A DNA stretch of 64,000 bases from Bradyrhizobium sp. cir1. GTDB taxonomy: Bacteria; Pseudomonadota; Alphaproteobacteria; Rhizobiales; Xanthobacteraceae. Of this stretch, positions 1 to 9,570 are shown one piece after another. The position numbers and the translations under genes are program-made. The stretch's first letter is position 1, and every line of letters begins with the position of its first letter. The stretch covers positions 620,001 through 684,000 of the forward strand of contig NZ_JACIHE010000001.1 of assembly GCF_014198245.1 (NCBI RefSeq), written 5' to 3'. The notes below the pieces were generated by a model. That model was given only the letters and a program-made list of their open reading frames with translations, had not been told where the DNA came from and did not search any database.

Positions 1-682
1 GGGCCTGCTGGTACCGCTGCTGCTGCTGCCGTGGCGGCTGTTCGCCGCGGGCTCGCCGCATGTCGTGAAGAAGACCGATCCTGATTTCGTCGACAACGGC
101 TGGACGCTGCTCGGCGCGATGCGCCACCACGCCTTCTGGGCGCTGTTCTCGACCTTCTTCTTCACCGCCGTCGGCATGTATGCGATCGCCGCGCAGATCG
201 TGGCCTATCTGATCGATGCCGGCTTCCCGCCGCTCCAGGCCGCGACCGCCTGGGGCTTCTCCGGCGTCGTGCTGGTGTTCGGGATGCTGGGCGTCTCCGC
301 GCTCGACGGGCTGATCGGACGCCGGCCGTCCGTGCTGCTGAGCTACGCGATCTCGATCCTCGGCATCGTCCTGCTCTGGCTGCTGCAGTATTGGCCGAAC
401 ATTTTCCTGCTCACCGGTTTCGTCGTCTGCTTCGGCAGCATGATGGGCTCGCGCGGTCCGCTGATCAGCGCGACCGCGATGCGGATTTTCCAGGGCAAGC
501 GGATGGGCACCATCTACGGCACGATCTCGATCGGCAGTGGCCTCGGCTCGGCGTTCGGCTCCTGGAGCGGCGGCCTGATCCACGACGCAAGCCACGGCTA
601 CAACGCGCTGCTCGCTTTCGCACTTGCGAGCGTGATCCTCGGAATGATTCCATTCCTGATTGTGCCCGCCTTGCGGCGCTAG
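1..682 (+). CDS. MFS transporter, C-terminal part (5' truncated by window edge)
   Basis: The reading frame is already open at base 2 and ends with TAG at 680-682, so the gene starts upstream of the window. About 226 residues are visible. They consist of several hydrophobic segments (for example around WALFSTFFFTAVGMYAIAAQ) separated by short loops, with the arginine-containing cytoplasmic loop LIGRRPSVLLSYA typical of the second half of a major facilitator superfamily permease. The GTG at 65 is internal. It should act as a cytoplasmic-membrane secondary transporter, and the second half alone does not give the substrate. No promoter is visible for it here. The next gene is 180 bases downstream on the same strand and is unrelated. 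Confidence 0.85.
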   Translation, partial: GLLVPLLLLPWRLFAAGSPHVVKKTDPDFVDNGWTLLGAMRHHAFWALFSTFFFTAVGMYAIAAQIVAYLIDAGFPPLQAATAWGFSGVVLVFGMLGVSALDGLIGRRPSVLLSYAISILGIVLLWLLQYWPNIFLLTGFVVCFGSMMGSRGPLISATAMRIFQGKRMGTIYGTISIGSGLGSAFGSWSGGLIHDASHGYNALLAFALASVILGMIPFLIVPALRR

Positions 683-861
683 GTATCTCAGAGGTTACCT
701 GATCGCATTTCCGTCACCGGAAAATTACGGACGGGACGGGTGCCAACACGCGCAAAAATGCGGTTCACACGCGGCTGAAACCCCCGCCTGCGGTGTTATG
801 TCCGACATGACAAAAATGTCAGCGCCGAATTGATGCTGGGTGGCTTGCGAGGAGGAACCGA

Positions 862-1344
862 ATGCGGTCCAAGTCGCTGCATTGGATGGAGGGCAAACCA
901 ATGGACTTTCCTTTTCTCTCTCGCTTTCAACCGGTTCTCCTGAGCCTGTTTCGCTTCATCACCGGCCTCTTGCTGTTCCAGTACGGCATCGCCAAACTGT
1001 TCAAGTTCCCGCCTGTGCCGATGTTCGCAAAAGTCGAACTGATGTCGCTCTACGGCGCGGCCGGAACGCTCGAACTGGTGGTCGGCGGGCTGTTGATGAT
1101 CGGCCTGTTCACGCGCCTCGCCGCGTTCATCCTCTCGGGTGAAATGGCGTTCGCCTACTTCATGGGCCACATGTTCAGGGGCGAAGCGCCGGTGTTCCTG
1201 CCGCTGATCAATGGCGGCACCGCGGCGATCCTGTTCTGCTTCGCCTGCCTCTACCTGTCGGCCGCCGGCGGCGGTCCGATCAGCGTCGATGCCGCGATGG
1301 GCAAGGAGAGCGGCGCAGCCGGCGGCGCGTTCGCGCAACGCTGA
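862..1344 (+). CDS. DoxX family membrane protein
   Basis: 160 residues with four hydrophobic segments and the family's LLLFQYGIAKLFKFP and GLFTRLAAFILSGEMAFAYF regions. DoxX proteins are small four-helix inner-membrane proteins. Some act in quinone-linked or thiol redox stress responses, but the physiological role of most is unknown. Two starts are possible: ATG 862 preceded by AGGAGG, and ATG 901 (MDFPFLSR) preceded by GGAGGG. The second would give the more usual length and start directly before the first helix. It is monocistronic, with a strong hairpin 30 bases after the stop. Confident of the family, not of the start. Confidence 0.88.
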   Translation: MRSKSLHWMEGKPMDFPFLSRFQPVLLSLFRFITGLLLFQYGIAKLFKFPPVPMFAKVELMSLYGAAGTLELVVGGLLMIGLFTRLAAFILSGEMAFAYFMGHMFRGEAPVFLPLINGGTAAILFCFACLYLSAAGGGPISVDAAMGKESGAAGGAFAQR

Positions 1345-1372
1345 GGCGCCTGCAGATCACCTCGCAAGCAGG

Positions 1373-1402
1373 ACGGCACCGGCAGACCCGCCGGTGCCGT
1401 TT
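1373..1402. terminator. Rho-independent terminator, probably shared by converging genes
   Basis: A perfect 11-bp inverted repeat (1373-1383 with 1390-1400, core GGCACCGGC / GCCGGTGCC) with a six-base loop is followed by TTT on the plus strand. It lies between the DoxX stop and the stop of the minus-strand microprotein gene at 1402, so it could end transcription from both sides. Confidence 0.75.
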
Positions 1403-1488
1403 CAACGCGTCCCCAGCACGTTCCAGATGAGAACCAGGGCCGCGACGAGCAGCATGGACATGATGATGCGATGAACGAATCGATTCAT
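1402..1488 (-). CDS. 28-residue single-pass membrane microprotein
   Basis: On the minus strand an ATG at 1488 opens a 28-codon frame ending in TGA at 1402. The product begins MNRFVHRII and continues with an uninterrupted hydrophobic stretch (about residues 8-24, MSMLLVAALVLIWNVLG) before ending TR. The short basic N-terminus followed by one helix is what a real inner-membrane microprotein looks like, and positive charges at the N-terminus predict N-in topology. A GGTGGAG sequence lies about 12 bases upstream of the ATG. The gene ends at the base of the bidirectional terminator at 1373-1402. Function unknown. A chance hydrophobic frame cannot be excluded. Confidence 0.5.
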   Translation of the reverse strand: MNRFVHRIIMSMLLVAALVLIWNVLGTR

Positions 1489-1643
1489 TGCGGGTCCGGC
1501 TCCACCCTGTAGCTACCAAAGTCCAAGATCGATTTTCCGGGCAGTCCGCATCAGCGGACGCCAAAATGCGACGATTTGCCTGCAGGATTGCGCATCCGGC
1601 TGCGAAAGCTGCTGTGCGCGGCGGCGCGTCGCATGCGTCCATT

Positions 1644-1665
1644 CATGATTGGTAAGAACTTCATG
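1644..1665. promoter_or_regulatory. Inverted repeat upstream of first chemoreceptor (copy 1)
   Basis: Arms CATGA (1644-1648) and TCATG (1661-1665) enclose a 12-base spacer, TTGGTAAGAACT. A second copy with the same spacer (one change) and compensating arm changes lies upstream of the next chemoreceptor at 3600-3621. The ATG of the gene is 40 bases downstream, so this is in the promoter or leader. Function is inferred only from conservation. Confidence 0.5.
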
Positions 1666-1705
1666 CTACCGATGCGAGCAATAACAACCATTCGTAGAGG
1701 CCGCG

Positions 1706-3400
1706 ATGAGGCTGCTCAGCCATCTGAAGATCCGCACCAAGCTCGCCAGCATGGTCTGCCTAGCGGCGCTCACGGTGACGGCCATCATCGGCGTATCGGC
1801 CGTGCTCAGCAAGAGCCGCATGATGGAGGACCGCGTCCAGCAGATGCGGACCGCGGTGGAGCTGCTCCATAACTACGCACAATCGCTCCAGGACGAGGTT
1901 GCCGCAGGCAAGCTGACGCAGGCCGAGGCCAAGAGCCTGTTCCACCAGCGCGGCCGCCGCATGAACTTCAACGGCAACCAGGGCTATCCGGTGGTCTACA
2001 ATCAGGATGGCTCACTCGTCGTGAACGGCGCCAATCAGCAGCTCGAAGGCAAGATCACCGGCGCCAAGGATTCCAACGGCGTGCTGATCGCCGACGCCAT
2101 CATCAAGGCTGGCAGCGAGACCGCGCAGGGCGGCGTCACCTCCTATCTCTATCCCCGTCCCGGCCAGACCGAGCCGCTCCGCAAGACCGTGTTCGCACGC
2201 AAGTTCGCGCCCTGGAACGTGACCATCAGCTACGGCCTCTATGTCGACGACATCGACGCCGACGTGCGCGCCTTGACGCTGGAGCTTGGCGCGATCGGCG
2301 TCGGCCTGATGCTGCTGATGGCGACCTTGTCCTGGCTGATCGCCCGTGACGTGCTCGGCGCGCTCGACCGCCAGAAGAACCGCATGCAGGAGATTTCCGA
2401 AGGTGCGATCGACCAGCCGGTCGAGGAGACCGACCGCGGCGATGAGATCGGCCGCATGGCCGAGACGCTCGAAGTGCTCCGGCAGACCTCGCTCACAGCA
2501 CGCAATCTGGAGGCCGAGCAGGTCGCCGCCAAGTCGCGCAGCGAGCAGGAGAAGCGCGAGGCCCTGATTGCACTTGCCGACCGCTTCGATGCCTCCGTCG
2601 GCCAACTCGTCGGCCTGATGGCCTCCGGCTCCGGTGAGCTCGAGACCACCGCCAAGTCGATGTCCTCGACCGCTGAAGGCACCAACCGCCGCGCCGCCGT
2701 GGTCGGCTCGGCCGCCAACGAGGCCAGCCAGCGCGTCCAGACGGTCGCCGCTGCCGCCGAAGAGCTTTCCTCCTCCATCACCGAGATCAGCCGCCAGGTC
2801 GCACAGTCCGCCGAGGTCACGGGCCGCGCCGTGGACAGCGCGCGCCGCACCGACACCATCGTCCGCGCGCTCTCCGACGGCGCCCAGCAGATCGAGCACG
2901 TCGCCGAGTTGATCTCCAACATCGCGGCGCAGACCAACCTGCTCGCGCTCAACGCCACCATCGAGGCCGCGCGTGCCGGCGAAGCCGGCCGCGGCTTTGC
3001 CGTCGTCGCTTCCGAGGTGAAGTCGCTCGCAAGCCAGACCGCGGAAGCAACCCGCGAGATCGGCGACAAGATCGCGCAGATCCAGGGCGCGACCAAGGAG
3101 GCCGTGGACGCCATCGGCGGCATCACCGCCACCATCGAGGAGGTCAGCCGCATCGCCACCTCGATTGGAGCTGCCATCGAGGAGCAAGGCGCCGCCACCG
3201 CCGAGATCGCCCGCAGCGTCTCGCAGACGGCGGAAGCCACCAAGGAGGTCACCACCAATATCGGCGGCGTTAGCACCGCCGCCAATGAGACCGGCAACGC
3301 CGCCGGCATGGTGCTCGCCGCGGCCTCCAACCTCTCCAAGCAGGCCGAGCAGCTCTCCGGCGAGGTCGGGACGTTCCTGCAGGGCGTGCGCGCGGCGTGA
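1706..3400 (+). CDS. Methyl-accepting chemotaxis protein, single-Cache sensor (paralog 1)
   Basis: 564 residues. A first membrane helix (about 12-34) is followed by a periplasmic single-Cache (sCache_2-like) domain to about 185 with the family's [20 protein letters not shown] and [18 protein letters not shown] segments. A second helix (about 193-213), a HAMP linker and the methyl-accepting coiled coil follow. The hairpin tip is [20 protein letters not shown]. It should sense a small ligand such as a carboxylate and pass the signal to CheA/CheW. There is no C-terminal CheR/CheB tether pentapeptide; the protein ends VRAA. The next gene is a tandem paralog: signalling halves differ at about seven residues while the sensors are only about 60% identical by eye. 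Confidence 0.96.
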   Translation: MRLLSHLKIRTKLASMVCLAALTVTAIIGVSAVLSKSRMMEDRVQQMRTAVELLHNYAQSLQDEVAAGKLTQAEAKSLFHQRGRRMNFNGNQGYPVVYNQDGSLVVNGANQQLEGKITGAKDSNGVLIADAIIKAGSETAQGGVTSYLYPRPGQTEPLRKTVFARKFAPWNVTISYGLYVDDIDADVRALTLELGAIGVGLMLLMATLSWLIARDVLGALDRQKNRMQEISEGAIDQPVEETDRGDEIGRMAETLEVLRQTSLTARNLEAEQVAAKSRSEQEKREALIALADRFDASVGQLVGLMASGSGELETTAKSMSSTAEGTNRRAAVVGSAANEASQRVQTVAAAAEELSSSITEISRQVAQSAEVTGRAVDSARRTDTIVRALSDGAQQIEHVAELISNIAAQTNLLALNATIEAARAGEAGRGFAVVASEVKSLASQTAEATREIGDKIAQIQGATKEAVDAIGGITATIEEVSRIATSIGAAIEEQGAATAEIARSVSQTAEATKEVTTNIGGVSTAANETGNAAGMVLAAASNLSKQAEQLSGEVGTFLQGVRAA

Positions 3401-3430
3401 GCCGCGCGACATCTCTGGCTCGAACACGAC

Positions 3431-3454
3431 GATGCATCGACGAATCGATGCATC
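3431..3454. repeat. Perfect 10-bp palindrome between the chemoreceptor genes
   Basis: GATGCATCGA (3431-3440) and TCGATGCATC (3445-3454) flank a CGAA loop. It begins 30 bases after the stop of the first receptor. No T-run follows, so it could be an RNA-stabilising hairpin, a weak terminator or a protein site. Confidence 0.55.
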
Positions 3455-3599
3455 GATTAAGCTGGCGCTCGACCGCGTAAGCACGATCACGATCCCTATT
3501 TTTCTGGACACGTCGCCGCAGGCGTCGGCCTTCCACCTGCATATGCGTGTCCACGGCTGCGCGGATTGCGGCGCACCTGAACGCGCCATCCCCTGCGTT

Positions 3600-3621
3600 C
3601 AGGAATGGTAAGAACTTCCTG
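3600..3621. promoter_or_regulatory. Inverted repeat upstream of second chemoreceptor (copy 2)
   Basis: Arms CAGGA (3600-3604) and TCCTG (3617-3621) enclose a 12-base spacer ATGGTAAGAACT that differs from copy 1 in one base. Relative to copy 1 the third arm base changed T to G and its partner A to C, which preserves pairing. The receptor ATG is 48 bases downstream. Confidence 0.5.
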
Positions 3622-3669
3622 ATACGGCTACGCGAGAACTAGCATTCTACAACCGTTCCCGAGGCCGTC

Positions 3670-5364
3670 ATGACGCTGCTCAGCCACCTGAAAATCCGCA
3701 CCAAGCTCGCCAGCATGGTCTGCCTTGCGGCGCTCACGGTCACCGCGCTCATCGTTGCATCGGCCTATCTCAGCAAGACCCGCATGCTCGACGATCGCGC
3801 GCGCCAGATGCAGACGGCGGTCGATCTGCTGCACGGTTTCGCGCAATCGCTCCATGACGAGGTCGCGGCCGGCAAGATGACGCTCGCCGATGCGCAAGCC
3901 CAGTTCAAGCTGCGCGGCCGGCAGATGAAGTTCAATGGCGGCCAAGGCTATCCCGTCGTCTACACCGCCGATTCAACTGTCATGATGAATGGCGGCGCGC
4001 CTCAGCTCGAGGGCAAGAACAACGGCATCAAGGATGCCAATGGCATTGTGATCGGCGATGCCACCGTCAACACGGCGAGGCAGGCGCCTCAAGGCGCCAT
4101 CCTGTCCTATCTTTTCCCGCGTCCGGGCGAGACCGTTCCGGTTCGCAAGCTGGTATTCGCTCGCTACTTTGCGCCCTGGAACGTCGCAATCGCCTACGGC
4201 CTTTATGTCGACGACATCGACGCCGACGTGCGCGCTCTGACGCTGGAGCTCGCTGCGATCGGCGTCGGCCTGATGCTGCTGATGGCGACGCTGTCGTGGC
4301 TGATCGCTCGCGACGTGCTCGGCGCGCTCGACCGCCAGAAGAACCGCATGCAGGCGATTTCTGAAGGCGCCATCGACAACCCGGTCGAAGAGACCGACCG
4401 CGGCGATGAGATCGGCCGCATGGCCGAGACGCTCGAAGTGCTCCGGCAGACCTCGCTCACAGCACGCAATCTGGAAGTCGAGCAGGTCGCGGCCAAGTCG
4501 CGCAGCGAGCAGGAGAAGCGCGAGGCCCTGATTGCGCTTGCCGATCGTTTCGATGCCTCCGTCGGCCAGCTCGTCGGCCTGATGGCCTCCGGCTCCGGCG
4601 AGCTCGAGACCACCGCCAAATCGATGTCGTCGACCGCCGAGGGCACCAATCGCCGCGCCGCCGTAGTCGGCTCGGCCGCCACCGAAGCCAGCCAGCGCGT
4701 CCAGATGGTCGCCGCGGCCGCCGAAGAGCTCTCCTCCTCCATCACCGAGATCAGCCGCCAGGTCGCGCAGTCGGCCGAAGTGACCGGCCGCGCCGTAGAC
4801 AGCGCGCGCCGCACCGACACCATCGTGCGCGCGCTCTCCGACGGCGCCCAGCAGATCGAGCACGTCGCCGAGTTGATCTCCAACATCGCCGCCCAGACCA
4901 ACCTGCTCGCGCTCAACGCCACCATCGAGGCGGCGCGTGCCGGCGAGGCCGGCCGCGGCTTTGCCGTCGTCGCCTCCGAGGTGAAGTCGCTGGCGAGTCA
5001 GACCGCAGAGGCCACCCGCGAGATCGGCGACAAGATCGCCCAGATCCAGGGCGCCACCAAGGAGGCCGTGGACGCCATCGGCGGCATCACCGCCACCATC
5101 GAGGAGGTCAGCCGCATCGCCACCTCGATTGGAGCTGCCATCGAGGAGCAAGGCGCCGCCACCGCCGAGATCGCCCGCAGTGTCTCGCAGACCGCGGAGG
5201 CGACCAAGGAGGTCACCACCAATATCGGCGGCGTCTCGACCGCCGCCAATGAGACCGGTAACGCCGCCGGCATGGTCCTCGCCGCCGCCTCCAACCTCTC
5301 CAAGCAGGCCGAGCAGCTCTCAGGCGAAGTCGGGACGTTCCTGAAGGGCGTGCGCGCGGCGTAG
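3670..5364 (+). CDS. Methyl-accepting chemotaxis protein, single-Cache sensor (paralog 2)
   Basis: 564 residues, same architecture and same length as the receptor 270 bases upstream: helix, single-Cache periplasmic domain, helix, HAMP, and methyl-accepting domain with the [20 protein letters not shown] tip. The Cache domain has diverged (for example [19 protein letters not shown] where paralog 1 has [19 protein letters not shown]), whereas from about residue 185 to the end only about seven residues differ. This indicates a tandem duplication followed by divergence of ligand recognition, with the signalling half held constant by selection or gene conversion. It is expected to join the same receptor arrays but respond to a different ligand. 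Confidence 0.96.
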   Translation: MTLLSHLKIRTKLASMVCLAALTVTALIVASAYLSKTRMLDDRARQMQTAVDLLHGFAQSLHDEVAAGKMTLADAQAQFKLRGRQMKFNGGQGYPVVYTADSTVMMNGGAPQLEGKNNGIKDANGIVIGDATVNTARQAPQGAILSYLFPRPGETVPVRKLVFARYFAPWNVAIAYGLYVDDIDADVRALTLELAAIGVGLMLLMATLSWLIARDVLGALDRQKNRMQAISEGAIDNPVEETDRGDEIGRMAETLEVLRQTSLTARNLEVEQVAAKSRSEQEKREALIALADRFDASVGQLVGLMASGSGELETTAKSMSSTAEGTNRRAAVVGSAATEASQRVQMVAAAAEELSSSITEISRQVAQSAEVTGRAVDSARRTDTIVRALSDGAQQIEHVAELISNIAAQTNLLALNATIEAARAGEAGRGFAVVASEVKSLASQTAEATREIGDKIAQIQGATKEAVDAIGGITATIEEVSRIATSIGAAIEEQGAATAEIARSVSQTAEATKEVTTNIGGVSTAANETGNAAGMVLAAASNLSKQAEQLSGEVGTFLKGVRAA

Positions 5365-5372
5365 GGGCTCGT

Positions 5373-5494
5373 TCCCCTCTCCCGCTTGCGGGAGAGGTCG
5401 GCGCAAAGCGCCGGGCGAGGGTTTTCTCCTCGTTGGGAGTCTCTCTGCAGAGACACCCTCTCCCCGACTCTCTCCCGCAAGCGCGAGAGGGAGC
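5373..5494. repeat. Rhizobiales-type intergenic palindromic repeat (CCTCTCCCGC family)
   Basis: CCTCTCCCGC TTGC GGGAGAGG at 5376-5397 and a related element CTCTCCCGCAAGCGCGAGAGGG near 5468-5492 are joined by GC-rich sequence. These stem-loops are common intergenic repeats in Bradyrhizobium and relatives. Here they lie between the second receptor and the convergent DUF3971 gene and may act as a terminator for either. Confidence 0.7.
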
Positions 5495-5556
5495 GCACCT
5501 TGCCTCGTGGCCGCAATCAAGCTGATTTTGTGCGAGCTATAAAGGCAGCCCTGCGC

Positions 5557-8500
5557 TTATCGCCGCGTCAGGCTACATCCGCTCGACAGCTGGCGCGTCG
5601 AGCCGGTCGAGCCGTCGCTCGACTGCGACGGGAATTCCTCGAACGGCGTGTTCTGCTTGCCGGTATTAAACTCGAAGATCTTGCGGAACACGCCCGGCAC
5701 CATCGCCGAGACCGGATTGACGCGCATCACGGGCGCCGCCGGCGTGCCGACGACCTCGTAGGTCACGCCGATCAGTCCCTCTTTGTCGCCACCGCCAAGG
5801 AACAACCCGAGGACGGGAATCTGTCCGAACATGTTGTTCAAGCCATACATCGGCACGAAGGTGCCGCTCATGCACACCTGGTTGCCGGGATAGTCGATCG
5901 AGCCCTCGATGGTGGCGCCGATCATCGGCCCCTTGACCACGCCGTCGCGGATCGTGAGCGCGCCGTTCTGCCGGGTGAACTCGGCGCGCAGCGCACTGAA
6001 GGAGACGCCGTTGCCGGTGCCGTTGGGCGCGCCCGCGGCGACGCGCTCGAGCTGCGCCTCGCCCTTCACGGTGAAGTCGCGCACGTTGATGAGGCCCTCG
6101 CGCGAGGTGTTCGGCTCCGACGTCGGCGGCTCCATCGCCACCACTATCTGACCGCCGACCGCCTTGGTGTAGGTGTCGGTGAATCGCAGCAGCGCGCCGG
6201 CGTCGTTGGTCTGGAGATAGATCACCTCGCGGTTGCCCTGGGCGCGACCGCCGCGCAGGTCAGCCGCAACGGGCGTGTCGCGGCCGATCTTGCCGCTCAG
6301 CGTGAAGGCCTTGATGGCGCCGCTGCGCTTCGACATCTTGGCATCGACGCTGCGCATCGCCTCGCCGTTGAAGCCGGCGACCGCGCCGAGCTTCACGTCG
6401 ATGTCGAAATCGATGTTCTTCAGCTTGCTCTTGTCGTCCCTGGAATTGCCTGAGATCGCCGACTTCAGGAAGCCGCGGCCGTCGAACACGTCGCCGCGCA
6501 TGGTGCCGCGCACCACGCCATCCTGGCTGCGCTCGACCTTCAACGACGCCTTGTCACCGTCGGACGGCGCATAGGTCGGGAAGTTCGCGTTCAGGAGGTC
6601 GCCATTCGGATCGAGTTCGAGCGAGCCCTTGATCGAGGCGCCGCCGCCTTCGATGACGATGTCCTCGAAGCGGGTCGACTGCGCCGTCGGCACCACCTTG
6701 AAGCTGGCCTTGCCGGACTTGCCCGGCAGCTTGACCCAGCCGGGCAGGATATTGTCGAGCTTGACCGAGGTCAGGTCGGCCTCGACGCCGAGCTTCGTCG
6801 TCTGGTCCGGACCGCCGGCGATCTTGCCCGACAGCTTGATCGGCAACGAGCCGCTGACGGCGGGGCTGAGATCGAAGCCCAGGCGCGCGCGGCTCGCATC
6901 GTCCAACGTCGCCTGCAAGCGGACATCAGCATCGCCCTCGGCCGGCTTGCGGTAGTCGAGCGATGCCGCCTGGCCGCCGATCTTGACGTCGCCCTTGACC
7001 TGATAGCCCTGGTTATTGGCCACGATCTTGAGGTTGTTGCCTTCCAGCTTTTGGTTCATCACCAGCTTGTCGGCGGCAAAGCCGTTGAGCTCGGCGGTGA
7101 CGGCATAAGTGGTGTCGGCCTTGGTCAGTTCGCCCTTGACCGGCAGGCCAAGCTGGATGTTCGCCGAGAACGTGCCCTTGCTGGTGTTGGGATCGACGAA
7201 GGTCGCCGACAGATCGCTCAGGCGATCATTGGACAGAATCTCGGCCGCTGCCGGCACCGGCCCGTCGGCGCGAAATTTGGTCCGCGACGGCGACGGTTTC
7301 GGCGCCATGTCAGGCACCTCGAAGGTGAAGTCGGAGATCGTGATCTTGCGACCGGCTGGCGTGTCGGCGATGCCCTGCCCGATATTCACCGTCGCCGTGC
7401 GTCCGGTCACGCGCGCCTTGAGGTCGGCATCGTGCACGACAGGCATGCCATCCACCGGACGGACCGCGACGCCGCTCGCGACGATGTTGACCGACAGGCC
7501 GTCGTCGGGGATCGGCGGCCCCTTGCGGGGAAGGTTCTTCACCGGCGAGTTGATGCCGATCTCGATGCGCTGCAGCGTGCCGCGCTCGATACGTTCGATC
7601 ACCCATTCGCGCAATTCGGGGACGATCAGCGTAGGCCACATCCGCTTGAGCGCGGAGGCCGACATCGGCGTTCCCGCAAAACCGAGAGTGAGCCGCGGCT
7701 CGCCCGAATAATCGATGGCGCCGGTGCCGGCGACGCCGATCTCGCCGTTGGAGATGTCGGCCTGCGTCAGCAACAGGCGCTTGTGGTCGGTATCGAAGCG
7801 GAAACCGATCGCGATGCGGTTGAAGACGAGCGGCGGCTCGTTGTCGATGCCGCCGAGGAGGATCGATCCGCCGCTGAACCCGAGCTGCCAGTCGTTGATG
7901 TTGCCGTTGGGCGGCTCGAGATGGGCCAGAAGCGTCAGGCGGTTGGCGCCGGAGAGGATCTTGAATGGTGCGACCAGCACCCGCCGATTGGCGTCCCACT
8001 CGACATTGATCTCGGCGGAATCGATCGCCATCGGATAGTCGGGCGTGTCGGTGTCGATGATGTTGCCCGCGCCGACCGCGATCTTGCCGCGGAAGAAGGT
8101 CGGCACGCCATCGCGGCCGAGCTCGCCCTTGAGCTCCCCGGTCAGCGGCAGGTCGGCCGTATAGGTGAGATCCTTGACCCGCAGCGCCAGCAGGATGTTG
8201 GAGGTCGAGACCTTGTCGGCCTTGATGTCGACCGAGCGCACGCCGTTCTCGGCGGGACCGATCGTCGCGCGCAGCATCCACGGCCGCGCGCCCTCTTCGC
8301 CGAGGCTGAGCGCGACGCCGCCTTGGCTCGGCCGGCGCAGGCTGAGCGTGATGTTCTCAAAGCTCCATTTGCTGCCGCGCTGCTGATCGTCGACGATCAG
8401 ATTGCCGTTCTTCAGGCCGATCTCGTTGAGGTTCTGACCATCGAGGCCGGTCATGCTCAAGCTGTCGAGCCAGTCGAGGCCCTGGAGAATTCCGCTCTGC

Positions 8501-9279
8501 GCGCTCGCCTGGGGCGCGCCTTGCGATGCGGCTTGAGATGGATCCTGGCCCGCGGGCGCCGCGGCGAATGGCGGCGGCGGAACGCCATTGCGCGGGAATG
8601 TCGGCGGCAGGCCGGCGTCCTTCTTGGAGGCGACGCCGGTTGCCAGCGGTTTTGCGGTGTCGCCGGCCGAGACCGTGACGGTGCCGTCGGGCGCGATGCG
8701 GATCGCGAGCTCGGCGTCGACGAGATTGAGGCTTTCCGCGCGCAGGTGCCCCATCAGCAGGCCCGCGCCCGACAGCCTCACCTCGGCTTTCGGCGCGGTG
8801 GCGACGATGGCATGGTCCTGGTCGCGCACGATGATGTCGCGGATGCGCACGGCGATACGGACCCGACCGGCGCGCTCGATCTGGGTGCCGCCGACCTCAA
8901 CCGTATTGCCGTGGCCGATATTGTCCTCGATGGCGGCGGCAAGCCAGGGTGTCGCGATGTCGAGATTGATGGGCCCGGCACCGAGCCGCCACCACAGCGC
9001 ACCGAAACAACCGACGAAGATGACGATGAGGGCGCCGACGACGACAGCCAGCCGCTTCAACCAGCGACCGCCGCCCAGCCAGCGGCGCATCGACCCGAAT
9101 CCGTCACCAAAGCGATGGAAGCCCGAATTGGAACGCGACAGCAGCCGGCGCGCCCGATGGCCCGCCGCCGCTTCCTGATCCGGATCCCAGTCGGCCTCGT
9201 CCCATTCCTGCGGCTCAGGTTGGCCGCCGCGCCGATCGAAATCCCGATTGTAATCCTGGGGCGACGTATTCCTTGCCAT
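5557..9279 (-). CDS. AsmA-like / DUF3971 domain envelope protein
   Basis: About 1240 residues from ATG 9279 (MARNTSPQDYNRDF), which has GAGAGG just upstream; the frame extends further but without good support. The first 70 residues are hydrophilic and acidic/basic mixed, then one membrane helix (about 77-98, LAVVVGALIVIFVGCFGALWW), then a very long beta-rich periplasmic region full of repeated G-x-hydrophobic strands ending in an AsmA-like C-terminal region (IRDGVVKGPMIGATIEGSID). Proteins of the AsmA/YhdP/TamB group form elongated grooves thought to carry phospholipid across the periplasm to the outer membrane; that role is an extrapolation here. Single gene, divergent from the peroxiredoxin. 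Convergent with the chemoreceptors. Confidence 0.88.
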   Translation of the reverse strand: MARNTSPQDYNRDFDRRGGQPEPQEWDEADWDPDQEAAAGHRARRLLSRSNSGFHRFGDGFGSMRRWLGGGRWLKRLAVVVGALIVIFVGCFGALWWRLGAGPINLDIATPWLAAAIEDNIGHGNTVEVGGTQIERAGRVRIAVRIRDIIVRDQDHAIVATAPKAEVRLSGAGLLMGHLRAESLNLVDAELAIRIAPDGTVTVSAGDTAKPLATGVASKKDAGLPPTFPRNGVPPPPFAAAPAGQDPSQAASQGAPQASAQSGILQGLDWLDSLSMTGLDGQNLNEIGLKNGNLIVDDQQRGSKWSFENITLSLRRPSQGGVALSLGEEGARPWMLRATIGPAENGVRSVDIKADKVSTSNILLALRVKDLTYTADLPLTGELKGELGRDGVPTFFRGKIAVGAGNIIDTDTPDYPMAIDSAEINVEWDANRRVLVAPFKILSGANRLTLLAHLEPPNGNINDWQLGFSGGSILLGGIDNEPPLVFNRIAIGFRFDTDHKRLLLTQADISNGEIGVAGTGAIDYSGEPRLTLGFAGTPMSASALKRMWPTLIVPELREWVIERIERGTLQRIEIGINSPVKNLPRKGPPIPDDGLSVNIVASGVAVRPVDGMPVVHDADLKARVTGRTATVNIGQGIADTPAGRKITISDFTFEVPDMAPKPSPSRTKFRADGPVPAAAEILSNDRLSDLSATFVDPNTSKGTFSANIQLGLPVKGELTKADTTYAVTAELNGFAADKLVMNQKLEGNNLKIVANNQGYQVKGDVKIGGQAASLDYRKPAEGDADVRLQATLDDASRARLGFDLSPAVSGSLPIKLSGKIAGGPDQTTKLGVEADLTSVKLDNILPGWVKLPGKSGKASFKVVPTAQSTRFEDIVIEGGGASIKGSLELDPNGDLLNANFPTYAPSDGDKASLKVERSQDGVVRGTMRGDVFDGRGFLKSAISGNSRDDKSKLKNIDFDIDVKLGAVAGFNGEAMRSVDAKMSKRSGAIKAFTLSGKIGRDTPVAADLRGGRAQGNREVIYLQTNDAGALLRFTDTYTKAVGGQIVVAMEPPTSEPNTSREGLINVRDFTVKGEAQLERVAAGAPNGTGNGVSFSALRAEFTRQNGALTIRDGVVKGPMIGATIEGSIDYPGNQVCMSGTFVPMYGLNNMFGQIPVLGLFLGGGDKEGLIGVTYEVVGTPAAPVMRVNPVSAMVPGVFRKIFEFNTGKQNTPFEEFPSQSSDGSTGSTRQLSSGCSLTRR

Positions 9280-9570
9280 TGCCTCTCGATACAGGCGCCC
9301 ATTGTGGGATTGCGCGCCGCCGGGGCCGCAGCCATCGACGGGGATCGAAGCTCCCCGCCCCGGCATTGCCGCCATACCTCGAATATTCCTGCTGTTCGTC
9401 ATTTCGCCCCGGGAGCGCGTGCAACGAGCAGTGGGGTGGTGCGTGGAATTCCTTGTAACCATACTCCGGCGTCGTCAGACTTGCCCAGCCAAGGGCGCGA
9501 TTCCGGCACACCGGACGAGAGCTGCAATACCGCTTCGGTTGACCCGCCGAAAGCGTCGAAAGGAAGGCGT

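Noticed and set aside
1650..1665. Possible sigma54 promoter in TTGGTAAGAACTTCATG before the chemoreceptors
   Set aside because: The GC dinucleotide required about ten bases after GG is missing in both copies (AT in copy 1, CT in copy 2).
2012..3589. Minus-strand frames opposite both chemoreceptors, rich in Gly/Asp/Leu
   Set aside because: They appear identically in both paralogs because the sense strand is duplicated; no start signals or domains.
7051..9570. Long plus-strand open frame antisense to the DUF3971 gene, running into the peroxiredoxin
   Set aside because: Arg/Ala/His/Asp-rich translation without domains, a product of GC-rich codon bias; the true gene in that frame begins at ATG 9571 after a clear ribosome-binding site.
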